Origin: Myxococcales bacterium
GTDB lineage: Bacteria; Myxococcota_A; Polyangia; Polyangiales; Ga0077539
Assembly (NCBI GenBank): GCA_016793325.1
Contig: JAEUKI010000016.1
Location: forward strand, 41,680-105,679
DNA: 64,000 bases
Direction of reading: 5' to 3'
Both the position numbers and the translations under genes were made by a program. Below the pieces are notes generated by a model. That model was not told the DNA's origin, searched no databases, and was given only the letters and a program-made list of their open reading frames with translations. This document shows, in pieces, positions 26,773 through 36,700 of this stretch (position 1 is its first letter; each line of letters begins with the position of its first letter).

Positions 26773-27597
26773 CTACGGCCGGCTGATCTCGAGCTCTTCG
26801 GACAAGAATCCGCGGCGCTCGAGGATGGCTAACGCTCGCTGTGCTGCGTCGCGGAGCTGCTCCCACTCGGGCAGCTGCAGCGTCTCTTCGAGATCGGGAA
26901 ACCCATCGTCGAGCGCGTCTGCAGCGACGTGCCACACGCGGTGATACTCGACGAGCGCGTCTGCCTCGTCCGGCGTGAACACCGAAGGCTCGAACGTCTC
27001 TCGCGTCGGGTCTCGCGTGTAGTCTTCCCAGCGATTGATCACTTCGTTCGGCACACAAACGGGCGCGAGCTCTTGGTAGCGGCGCTGCGCCTCGAACGAC
27101 GCGGCCAACGAGAGATACTCGATGATGCGATTGCGAATCCGCTGCATCAGCAGGCGATCGCCGATCTTGTCCGGGCCTCTCTCCTTCGAGAGCCAACGCG
27201 CGCGGTGCCTCGATCGAACGTCTTCGCGAGAAACGTGATCGAAACCACCTGCGCGCCGAGCGCTGCGGAGCTCGCCGAGGGCGTCGCGAGCGATGGGATC
27301 GGTCGACGCTTCGAGCCACGACATCGTCGCATCGAGCCCGGCGCCGCACAGCAATTCGAGTTCGACGGCCGCGCGCGTCGCGTCGCTCGCGGCACGCGCC
27401 GTCGCGATGCGAAGAACGTCCGACAGTTCTCCGACCGAGAAGAGCTGCGCACAAATGAGTCGAACGATCGCCGCGTCGCAGCAGCCCGGATCCTCGCGCT
27501 CTGCCGCCGCGAGCGCAGCCAATCGCTCACGAGCGCGCGACAAGCCTCGCTCGTCGAGCTCGTACCCAGGATCACAGAGCCACTCGTCGACGGTCAT
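26773..27597 (-). CDS. protein of unknown function
   Basis: A 274-residue predominantly helical, acidic protein with Arg-rich helices in the middle (MQRIRNRIIEYLSLAASFEAQRRYQEL). It has no signal peptide or transmembrane segment and I do not recognise a domain. The start is taken as the ATG at 27597 (TVDEWLCDPGYELDERG); an in-frame start at 27636 would add 13 residues. It lies immediately outside the left repeat cluster of the island, on the same strand as the island genes, and 79 bases upstream of the esterase gene. Whether it belongs functionally to the island is unclear; its composition is nearer the host. Confidence 0.65.
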   Translation of the reverse strand: MTVDEWLCDPGYELDERGLSRARERLAALAAAEREDPGCCDAAIVRLICAQLFSVGELSDVLRIATARAASDATRAAVELELLCGAGLDATMSWLEASTDPIARDALGELRSARRAGGFDHVSREDVRSRHRARWLSKERGPDKIGDRLLMQRIRNRIIEYLSLAASFEAQRRYQELAPVCVPNEVINRWEDYTRDPTRETFEPSVFTPDEADALVEYHRVWHVAADALDDGFPDLEETLQLPEWEQLRDAAQRALAILERRGFLSEELEISRP

Positions 27598-27651
27598 CGA
27601 GCGCGCTCCGATAGCGATCGAAGCGAGGGCAGGCAACGGTGGGATTCATGG

Positions 27652-27701
27652 GCGCCCATGATCCCGTTCATCAGCGCTCATGAACTCGTTCATCAGCGCT
27701 C
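27652..27701. repeat. left repeat cluster of the island (22-bp units)
   Basis: Two adjacent 22-base units, 27658-27679 and 27680-27701, begin ATGAtCcCG / ATGAaCtCG and both end TTCATCAGCGCTC. Degenerate half-units flank them (ATTCATGGGCGCCC before, ATGAATCTGTCAGCG after, the latter running into the stop codon of the next gene). The segment 27652-27683 is identical over 32 bases to 37297-37328 on the far side of the island, in direct orientation. Each unit contains a near-palindrome centred on AGCGCT. Confidence 0.9.
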
Positions 27702-27710
27702 ATGAATCTG

Positions 27711-28526
27711 TCAGCGTGACGGCTTCGCCTTCGAGTTCGCGAGCACGTCGAGCAGCGCCTTCGCATCGAGGATCGAGAGGCCCGTGAGGTCGACGACGCT
27801 TGGCTTTCCCGGTTTGGTCGCCCGCACGGTCGCCTCGCACGCGATCCCGCGCTTCTTCAGAGCACTGCCGAGATCGCCGGCGAGCTTGCGCTCGTCCGCG
27901 GTGGTCGTTCGTCCTTTGGGGCGCGTCTTCGTGTCGCCTTCGGCCTGCTCGCGAACCCATTGGCGTGTCTGCGACGCGTAGCGCAACAGCGCGCGGTCGC
28001 TCTCTTTGGCGACGACGACCGAGGGCCCCTCGGGCCAGAGCTGCACAGACTTTCCCGCGAGGATCGCCCTGGTGTCGTCCGCGGGCGTCGCGTCGGCGAG
28101 CGCCAGTCGCGCGTTGACGGTTCCGAGTCCGAGCCGCGCGAACTGCTCTTGGTCCACGCGCTTCGCAGCGACGAGCAAGCGATCAACGGTGTTGGACTCG
28201 AGCGAGAGCTCTTTGGCAGCGAGCGCGTCGAGCCCCTTGCGTCCGCCCGGGTACTCGAGCGCCTCGAGAACGCCCGGCCGAGAGAGCTCGACGAGCGCCA
28301 GCGCGACGTCCCAGAGGTTGCGCGAGACATCCACGAGCGACGCCTTCGCGCGCGCGATCGCGTCACGGCCCTGCTTCGCGAGCTTCGATTGCGCCCGCGC
28401 GACGAGCGTCTCGGCACGCTTGCGAAGGGGAGGAGAGAGCTTCGCGAGATCGGGGTCCGCGGGAGGAACAGCGGGCTTGCGAGCGGGTGAAGAAGGTTTG
28501 CGAGCGGGCTTCTTGGGGCGCGCCAT
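27711..28526 (-). CDS. putative DNA-binding protein, last gene of the island
   Basis: A 271-residue protein with a Lys/Pro/Arg-rich disordered N-terminus (residues 1-25). Residues about 60-150 are helical; the stretch GRKGLDALAAKELSLESNTVDRLLVAAKRVDQEQFARLG has the look of an adaptor helix-turn-helix (a helix, a turn with Ser/Asn, then VDRLLVAAKRV). The C-terminal 70 residues form a small alpha/beta unit rich in Lys (KLAGDLGSALKKRGIACEATVRATKPGKPSVVDL). The family is not recognised. The gene follows the peptidase-like gene after 23 bases, and its stop touches the left repeat cluster. With a ParA-type ATPase in the same operon, a centromere-binding role at the 22-bp repeats is possible. Its composition is nearer the host than that of the other island genes. 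Confidence 0.7.
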   Translation of the reverse strand: MARPKKPARKPSSPARKPAVPPADPDLAKLSPPLRKRAETLVARAQSKLAKQGRDAIARAKASLVDVSRNLWDVALALVELSRPGVLEALEYPGGRKGLDALAAKELSLESNTVDRLLVAAKRVDQEQFARLGLGTVNARLALADATPADDTRAILAGKSVQLWPEGPSVVVAKESDRALLRYASQTRQWVREQAEGDTKTRPKGRTTTADERKLAGDLGSALKKRGIACEATVRATKPGKPSVVDLTGLSILDAKALLDVLANSKAKPSR

Positions 28527-28549
28527 GATTGTGTGTGCAGGGTATCAGG

Positions 28550-29254
28550 TTACGGAAGCTGATCGAGCAACTCCCGCGACAATGGCTCGGCCTCAGAAAA
28601 CGAGACAGCAGCCGCGCCGTTGCCGATCGCGAGCGCAGCGACAATTTCCTCGGGGCGAAAGCGGAAGCACGGGATTTCGCCCTGCTCCCGGTCGGCATGC
28701 TCGTTGTCCTGCGTGTAGACTCGAATGTCAGCAACCATCTTACGCTGCCATTCAGTATCTTCGAGTTGTCGCTGGGCCGTTCGCGCGCTCCACGACGCGA
28801 GATCGATCACGCGTAGACCCACACCACGAAACAGCGCCACTACGAACGAGGCGCAAGTAAAGCCGTGCTCGTCGAAGGTCAGCTGCGATCCCTCTCGGCG
28901 AATAGCACCGCCTGCGTAACGGATCGAGTACGGCAGCCCTCGACCACGTCCTGTGTACCTACTTCGCACGATATCGCAGAGATGCAGCAGCCCATCAGCG
29001 ACATCTTCTTCAATCACAACAGGCAACCAACACTGAGTCTCCGACGCCCAGTCACATACGTTGGCTCGCGTATGACGATGGAAACCATGGTCGATGAGCC
29101 ATCGTTGTCCCGGGCGCTCGTCTGGAAAAATCTCCGCAATTAGCCCCATGTGACGCTGGTCGGGGGTTGCAGAAGAACGCTCGATCATCACTGCGATCGA
29201 TGCGGAAATATCGAAATAGTCAGCGCTCTTTGGTATTCGCAGACGCGGATTCAT
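28550..29254 (-). CDS. possible permuted NlpC/P60-like thiol peptidase (unknown function)
   Basis: A 234-residue soluble protein. The stretch EHGFTCASFVVALFRGVGLRVIDLASW (Cys near residue 135) resembles the Cys-containing helix of permuted NlpC/P60 (YiiX-like) enzymes, xxC(S/A)xFVxxxxxxxG. An upstream His (WLIDHGFHRH, about residue 57-61) sits where the permuted fold places its catalytic His ahead of the Cys. There is no signal peptide, so it would act inside the cell, as effector peptidases of conflict systems do. The match rests on pattern only. Its ATG lies 35 bases inside the previous gene, which makes translational coupling likely. Confidence 0.7.
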   Translation of the reverse strand: MNPRLRIPKSADYFDISASIAVMIERSSATPDQRHMGLIAEIFPDERPGQRWLIDHGFHRHTRANVCDWASETQCWLPVVIEEDVADGLLHLCDIVRSRYTGRGRGLPYSIRYAGGAIRREGSQLTFDEHGFTCASFVVALFRGVGLRVIDLASWSARTAQRQLEDTEWQRKMVADIRVYTQDNEHADREQGEIPCFRFRPEEIVAALAIGNGAAAVSFSEAEPLSRELLDQLP

Positions 29255-29720
29255 CCCCCAGCTCCTTCAGGTCACTCAGCGTATCGATAACACCGCTCGC
29301 CCCAAGCATCAGCAAGCGATCGCGTGCGCGACGAAGAAACGTCCGTCGCGACGGCAACGCCTCGTCGAGCGAGTGCGTCGACATCACCAAAGCGACGATC
29401 GGTTTGCTGGGCCATTGATTCAAGTCAACGCTGCGCAGGACTACATCCAACGCCTCGATTGACAAAGGCGATCGACACGCATCGTCGACGCACCACGCAA
29501 GCTTTCGGGCGACGAGTCGCCCACGGTCAGAAGAAGCGCCTAGCTCGTCTCCGATCGAGCGCAGAAATTCGCTGACATCTGCAACAGAACCCAGGCTCGG
29601 ACGCGGCTGCGGCCCATCAACAAGTCTCAGTGACGTGCGTACGGGCGCACCAAGCGTCGACTTCTCGTCACTCGAGTTGTCCACCATGAGCTGCAGTCGG
29701 GTGAAATCCAACGCTGTCAC
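29220..29720 (-). CDS. small protein of unknown function, third gene of the island operon
   Basis: A 166-residue, mostly helical protein with no recognised domain. The N-terminal 45 residues look disordered; the rest (VADVSEFLRSIGDELG, RGRLVARKLAWCVDDAC, FLRRARDRLLMLGASGVIDTLSDL) is amphipathic helix, suiting an adaptor or partner-binding role. The start is the GTG at 29720: it overlaps the ParA-like stop codon as GTGA and has GGAGG seven bases upstream (29728-29732 on the minus strand). The frame is open far upstream, but only as an antisense-type shadow within the ATPase gene. Confidence 0.75.
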   Translation of the reverse strand: MTALDFTRLQLMVDNSSDEKSTLGAPVRTSLRLVDGPQPRPSLGSVADVSEFLRSIGDELGASSDRGRLVARKLAWCVDDACRSPLSIEALDVVLRSVDLNQWPSKPIVALVMSTHSLDEALPSRRTFLRRARDRLLMLGASGVIDTLSDLKELGDESASANTKER

Positions 29721-30760
29721 GATTTCCCCTCCAACAGGTGATCGATCGCGCGGAGTTCGTCGAACTTCGCGAGGTCGTACGTCTTCGAGAAGATCGCGCT
29801 CAGACTCGGGATCAGCGGGATCACTGAGATCGTTGGACTCGCTGGCATGTCGAGCTGTGCTAGGCGCTCTCTCGCTTGGACGGCGAGAGGTCGGTCGGTT
29901 TGACCGACGCGGTTCGCGACGAGGTGCAGCTGAGGGAGTTCTTGACGAACGCTCACCCACCAGTCGAGAACGCTCCACAGGTCGTTGCGATCCGCCGACG
30001 TCACGACCATCGGATGGGTGCGCCATTTGACAGTGCGACCGTCGCCGGTCGTCGTCGCGCTCCAGCGCGGAAAATTCGGTGGAAGACCGACGTACTCGTT
30101 GAGGTTGGTGAGGTGATGCTGCAACCGCAGCACCTCAACCGCCAAGCCGAACCGCCCAGGCGAGCTGTCGACGACGATATCGATGTCTCCCGCCACATTG
30201 CGAACGATCGTGTCGATGAGCCACGTCAGGCGCCGCGTCCAGTTGGCGACTTTGCTCTGATCGAGCCAGCGAAGCGCGAGCTGAAGGTCGAGTTGCAGCG
30301 GCGAAGCCGGAAGGTAGTGGACGCCATCGTGGTGCTCGTCGTCGCCGAGGCGCCAGAAGTACGATTGAACGTGGCCCGGGCGGCGCGCCGTCTCGTCACC
30401 GAGAAGAAAGTCGGCCAAGAACAATGGTGGTTGTGGGCGGCTCTCGCTCTCCTCCGTCGAGTCTCGATCGCGGCTCAGACGCAGCTGCTCGGTCTCGCGC
30501 CGCGACCACCACCCGTCCGCAGGCTGGCTGAAGTCGATCGCGCCGCCGCTCGTCGTCGCGACGCGCGGCGCGCGGAGATTCAAGCCGTCGGCGAGCGATG
30601 TTCCTGTGTGGTCCGTGTCGAGCAAGAACACTGTGCTCTTGCCTCGACGCGCGAGCAACTTGGCCGTCGCGACCGCGAGCGTTGATTTGCCTACGCCGCC
30701 TTTCGCCGAGCAAAACTGCCGCAGCGTCACCACGCGACTCGCCGAGTCCGAGCCATTCAT
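29717..30760 (-). CDS. ParA/MinD-type ATPase
   Basis: A 347-residue P-loop ATPase with the deviant Walker A motif CSAKGGVGKSTLAVATAKLL (signature Lys before GGVGKST) at residues 17-36, switch-like FLLDTDHTGTSLADGL, and Walker B-like strand DIDIVVDSSPGRFGLAVEV near residue 195. ParA/MinD proteins dimerise on ATP and move or position cargo on DNA or membrane. A 70-residue insert with acidic and Arg-rich runs follows the first switch region. The ATG at 30760 overlaps the giant gene's stop as ATGA. No ordinary parB is adjacent, and chromosomal ParA lies near the origin in other contexts, so this copy is part of the island system. Confidence 0.9.
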   Translation of the reverse strand: MNGSDSASRVVTLRQFCSAKGGVGKSTLAVATAKLLARRGKSTVFLLDTDHTGTSLADGLNLRAPRVATTSGGAIDFSQPADGWWSRRETEQLRLSRDRDSTEESESRPQPPLFLADFLLGDETARRPGHVQSYFWRLGDDEHHDGVHYLPASPLQLDLQLALRWLDQSKVANWTRRLTWLIDTIVRNVAGDIDIVVDSSPGRFGLAVEVLRLQHHLTNLNEYVGLPPNFPRWSATTTGDGRTVKWRTHPMVVTSADRNDLWSVLDWWVSVRQELPQLHLVANRVGQTDRPLAVQARERLAQLDMPASPTISVIPLIPSLSAIFSKTYDLAKFDELRAIDHLLEGKS

Positions 30761-33700
30761 TGCGAAATCCCCAATCGTCGAACAACGTCCTTCACGCGGT
30801 CATTCTGCGCGAACTCGGGCATGCTCGCAACGCGTCGAAGACAAGCTACAGCGGCCTCCGCCTGCGAAGGGTTTCCTTCGAGAACGATCACTGCGGGCGC
30901 AAGCACCAATACGATACGGGCTTCCGGAACGACGCGCGAGAGCAGCTCGTCGATCACGCTGTCGAGCCGCGAAGGGGTCTCCTTCGCAACGCCCAACAGA
31001 TAGCGCGCAAACAGGGCCTGAACGTCTTTGCGAGCCGAACCAGCGACGAGCGCGTTGCGCACGCGCGCGTCGAGATTCGAGCGGCCTGCGGAGAAGAGGG
31101 CGACGAACCCGCTTCGTCTCCAGCTCTCGGCGATCTGTGGGTCTGAGGTCTCGCACACGTCGAGAAACCGCTCGAACGTGTCGAGTTCGGCGCCGGTGAG
31201 GGACTTCACGTTCTCGACGACAGCCTGCACGATGAGCGTTGCGACGTCCCGCGACACACAGCCTGCTTGCTCCGACCTCCGAGGAAGCACGGAGAGCCAT
31301 CGTCCACGCTGCTCGATCGTCAACCGCATCAGCGAGGTGGAGTCTTGATCGAGCGCTGCGATGAGCGCGAGTTCTGGCAACGTCTCGGGTCCGACCCAAT
31401 CGAGCACGGTGTTCGGCTTGTCGCGTCCGAGACGCGCCTGCTCGAACGGGGTGAACTCTCGCCCTGCCCACTGAACGAGAAGGTCGATCACGTCCGGCGG
31501 AAGTGTGACGGACCAACGTGGCTGCGAGTCGCCGTGGTCTGCCGGAAGCGAACTCCAAGCGCGTCCCGTGAGAAACGCCTGCAGAATCGCGACTGCGCGG
31601 TGATCGAACGCGTCCAGTCCCGCTGGGTGCCAGAGATCGCGGTCGACGGGCAGCGTCGCCGAGGGAGGCGGCGCGATCGAGACGAGATCGCTCAGCGCGC
31701 CCTCGAATTCTCGATGTGGTAGGGGGCGAAGCACCTCCATCAACCAGTGGTAGAGACGCCACGAGAGCCAGATTCCATCAACGAGAGGGATCGCACGGTG
31801 CGCGGCAAGTGCAGTCACTACCGCACTGCACAGTCGCAGCAGCGACGCCTCGTGGCGCACGACGATTTCCGCGGAGGAAACAGTCTTATTCTGCGCCGAA
31901 TCGCTTGGTAGAGCCGCAACTACAGCGACTCGAACAGAATCGGCCCATCCGTCGGCGACAATTTGACGAAGATCCAGTTCGCGATTGCCTGAACGAATCA
32001 CAGGTTGCGCCGACGCCAACTGAGTGACGGACAACAGCGCCGTGACGAGCCGTCCGATCGGTGTCAGCGCTGGCGCTTCGAGTTCACGCAGCGCACGCAA
32101 AACGAGGAACGAAAGCTCGTCGGGGGTCGTCGCGTACGTCCAGGCACTGATGCCAGTTAGACCAGGCACACTCGCTGAAGCAAACGCGAACAGCGACCCA
32201 CGATCGATTCGCGAACTCCACGGTCCTGCGTCTTCGGTGCGTGCTTTCAGAGCAGCGTGAATGCCGCTCGAATACTGCGCTGGAGACTGTGCTTCGGAGA
32301 GCATCGCAGCCAATCCATCAAGCGAAGACAACGGAGCGAGCCCGGCATTGCTAGCGCTCCAGAACTGAATCGACGTGGGTTGCACGAGCACCTGCCGCCA
32401 AGCGCCTCGTCGAACGGCGATCGTCCAGTCCTGCTTGATTTCGTGGGTATCATTGTCGAGCCAGTGCAGGGTCTCGCGGGCAGCCGCCGCATCGATTGGT
32501 CCGATCCAGCGAAGATACTCACCGAGCCAGACACGTTGCTGTTCCGCCGATTCGAGTCGAAGTACGAGTGCCTCCAGGGGAGCGTGAACCTCTACGCTGC
32601 CACCGTTTGCGAACCCCAGGGTCACGACGACGCCATCGGGCGCTACTCGAACTGATGCGTCTCGAGTCTCCAGGGCCTTCGCCGCGCGCTGGAGCAACGC
32701 TTCGAGGGACAATCGAACGTCTTCCCGACCGCGCGCACGAACCGTGAGACTCAAACGCTCGAACGGGCGTCGATCCCAAAGCGCGCTCGCAATACTCATC
32801 GAGCGGCTGGGCTCTGCGATCAAGCTCACGACTGCAGGGTCGGGCTGAATTCGACTCTCCGTTAGTGTGTCGAGATTCTTCTCCAACCAACGCGCGCCGC
32901 TCTGCCGCACGACAAACCAAGACGGAATGCTCCGCTCGAGCGCCTGCATCCGACGCGGCTCTGCCTCGAACCACGAAAACAGTGGTTCGAGCGATGCCTC
33001 GCTCGCAAGTGAAGGCAACAACAACGAGAGAAAGTCGAACCTCGTCTCATCCCCGATCTTCATTGCGCGACTAAGCAGCGCTTCCGCAAGCCGAAGCTGT
33101 TGTTCACTACCATCACGCAACCAGACCGCTGCTGTCTGCGCGTACAATGTCGCCAACCGCATCGCGGTGTGCGTTCGTCCCCGGTGATAGGTCACCGTGT
33201 ACCCGATCGTCGGCGACCGAAACTCGAACGATCGCAGTTGCCGTTCGAGTCCCTCGAACAGCGGCCGCACACCGAGCGCCTCAAGGCTCTTTGCGGCACC
33301 GAGCCGCGCTGCGAGTTGATCGGGGTCGATCGCGTCCGCGAAGCCCAGGCGCGCAAGCATCCACTGCGCGTCGGTGGATCGGTCTCTCGCAGCCTTTCCA
33401 CGAGAGAACACACCCATCGAAAGCACTCGATGTTGCGTCGACTCGATCGAACTCAGCCACTTCTTCTTCGTCTCGACGTCTTGCAGCGACTGCCAAGCCT
33501 CGGCCTGTGCCCTCGGCTCAAACAAGAACCAGTCCGCCACGAGCGCGAAGCGGTTGGCTCCTTCACTCACCCAGGCGCGCATCGACAGCGCCGATTGGAG
33601 GCTGTCGACCATGGACTTCTCGATGCCCGGTTCACCATCGGTCGCAAGATCGAACACCGACTCGAGTTGCACTTCGTCGATCCGTCCCTGCGTTCGCAAC

Positions 33701-36700
33701 GCGCCGAGTCGCTGATGAGCGCGTTGCGCCAGCGAGAGCATCGACTGAGCGATTCTCGCCTCGTCACGCTTTCGCTCGAGCGCACGCGTAGTCGCGGGAG
33801 GGACGAGCAGCTTGTGGAACGCTCGTGCAATCTTTTCGAGCACCCCACACCCCGCGAGCTTCTCCACGGCATAGTTGCTGAGCGCAACCGTCCGAATTTC
33901 TCGCCAAGCATCGGCGTCAGCCGTTTCGTGTTCACCACCGAGAGAGCGAGACAACTGAGCGAATTCTCCGTCCGAGATGAGGTCCTCGTGCCTCGCATAC
34001 GAGGCCAACGAAGCCACAGATCGCTCGTGCTCGCCGGTCTTCGACGAGGATACGAGGAGCACTCCGCGCTTCTTCGCCCACTCTTCGTCCGACGTGTCAT
34101 CGTGAGGATCGCTGAACACCTCGAACCGCGGCGATTCGCGGAGCGTATCGAGCCACGCTCGAATCGGTGCGTCGACTTCCCGACGGAACTGCGTCACTGC
34201 AATGGGCGCCTCAGTGATCGCGATCACCGTGTCGCGCTCGAGCGCGATGCGCCCCATCGCACCGAGCTCGTCCAACAGTGCGTCCAACAGGTTCAACTCG
34301 ATCAGAAGCAATAACTCGAGGTACCCGACGAACACCGTAGCTCCGCTCAGCGACTCGGACGGTGGGTCCTGATTCGAGATCGCCGCGCTGAGCAACGCAG
34401 ACGGATCCGACGACTGAGTAAGGCACTCGGCCACGAATCGCGCTGGAGTGACGTCGCAATCGTCGCAGTACGCGTCGAACGTAAGGTTACCGAGACGATA
34501 CCAATGATGAACCAGCGCTCTGTGTTCCGCAGCACGCGCGAGCTGCTTCGCTAGCTCGTCGATTGGGGGGCCCCTGTGAAGAACGCCATGCTCTTCGAGC
34601 AACCGAACATTTACTGGACGGCCAACATCTTCGTCGAGCAGCACGCCAAGCTGAAACAGCGCTCGTTCGGTGGTCACGTCCTGATTGGATCGTGACGCGA
34701 GCAGTGTACATATCCGACGCGTTCTCTCGCGCCAATCGCCGACAACGTCACGCTGGAAGTACGCGATGCGCAGCAAGTTGTCGGAACTCACCCGAGCAGC
34801 GTCGACAACAAACGCCTGCCATGCCGCGTCCGCAGCCTCGGTTCTATTGCCTGCTTGGTAGCAGGCCATCGCCAGGTTAATGAAGGCGTTGGCAGACTGA
34901 GGAAGCGCTTCGCATGCTAAACGCCAGCGATCGATTGCCCCAGCTGGGTCGAACTCGAACCCGGCAGCTGCGCGGTCCGCGATCCAGTCGGGGTTGTCGC
35001 CTGCGCGAAGCTTGAGTGGCTCGATGACACGCCACGCCTCGTCGCGCAGATTCGCTCCGACCAACAGCTTCGCAAGCCGCGCGCGGGGCCCTCGGGACGG
35101 CAGCACATCGAACCACGCACGTGCGTAGTCGAGCGCGACGTCCGGCGCGCCTTCGAGCTCCGCAAGTCGCGACCGCAGCTCGAGAAACGAGGCATGCCGA
35201 TCGAGTGCAGGATCGAGCGGTTGGAGCACACGACGCGCAGTGTCGGCGTCTCGACGGTTGAGTGCCCACTGCAGGTACAAATGTGTTCGCCGAAGATCAT
35301 TGGGCGAACCGGCGAGCGCGTCGCGTGCTTCATCCCAAGTCGTCGCCTGCTTCAAGCGCTCGAACGCGTCGAGCTGAGACAGCACGTCGTCGCCTTCGTA
35401 CGACGGTGGCGCGATGTTGGAGCGAACAGAGTCGCCGACTGCTTCGTAGAAGACCGCACGCGTTTGTCTGCATTGCTCGATGATTCGCTGCCCTGATTCG
35501 CCGTCGTCGCTGATCGGCAGTGCGTCGACCCACCCTTCGATCTCGCCATAGAACGCTACACGTTCGTTGAAGGATGCCCCCCGCAGCACGGGCTCGTTGG
35601 CATAGAGCGCCTGCACGATCGTATCCACAGCGACCGACAGCGCGAGCTTGTGTGTCATGCGGTCCGCGAGTGACCCACGAAGCAGCGGAAGCACGGCCTC
35701 GATCGAGCGTTCGTATTGGCCCCGCCTCAGCAACTCGACCGCAAGATCGATGGGCAAGCACTCGTCATCTGGAACGTCTCCGTCGAGGATCTGTCCCTTC
35801 GCCAAGGCGATGCGCCAGCGCGCAACGCAGATTCTCTTCGCGTCAGCTCCTTCGACACCAACCGCATCGGGCAGGATTGCAATCCCTCGTTCAGGCCGCC
35901 CAACGAGCGCCCAGATTTCAGCGAGCGACGCTCGATGGCTGACGCTCATCTTGGAGGCAGAAGTCTCCTCGATGCCCTCCAACAGCTCTTTGGCTCGTTG
36001 CGGATCGCCCATCGTAAAGAGCGTCGACGCGAGCCACATTTGGCACCTCGCCACCCAAGTTCGCCAGCGTTCTGGCTCGACTCGAGCTTTCGCTTCGACG
36101 CGCGCCAACAGCGCTTCACAGCTCGCTCGGGCACTCGTGAACTTCGCCTCGTTGTGCAAAGTCGTCACCCGCCGAGCCTCTTCGGCGACGGCTTGCTCGT
36201 CCTCGGTCGCGTAGTGTTCGATCGTCTGCGCGAGCTGTTGAATGACGGCGGTCTTGTTCTCGACGTCCAAGTGGAGAACCAGGGCGACGAATCGACGAAT
36301 CCACGCCTCTCCTCCCTCGAAACCGCACTCGGCAAATCGGCTCGACTCTCGTTCTCCCTCTCGAAACAAGGCCCATGCTGCGGGCGAGTGGTTCAGTTCC
36401 TGGAGCTCACCCAGCACTGCGTCAGCGCCTGCGCTCTCGAAGCCCAGGAGCAAAAACCCGCATCCTTCGTCGATCTGCTGCTGGATGTGCCCACGAATCG
36501 TCGGATGGTCGATGCGCAGCCAGCGTTCGCGGCTCGATGCAAGGCAGTCGAGCATTCGATCGAAGTGGTCCAAGTCTCCCGATGTGCGCACGACTGTTCG
36601 CGACGCGTGCGACAGATCGTCGCGGTCGAGGAGAGCGCCCTTCGCTCCAATTGATCGTTCGAAACCACGATCGAACGATGTGTCCACGAACCAACGCGCT

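Noticed and set aside
27652..27701. Tandem 22-bp units as a CRISPR array
   Set aside because: Units are adjacent with no spacers, and there are no cas genes.
28550..29254. Calling this a confirmed NlpC/P60 peptidase
   Set aside because: Only the Cys and His context was recognised; the remaining fold could not be verified by eye.
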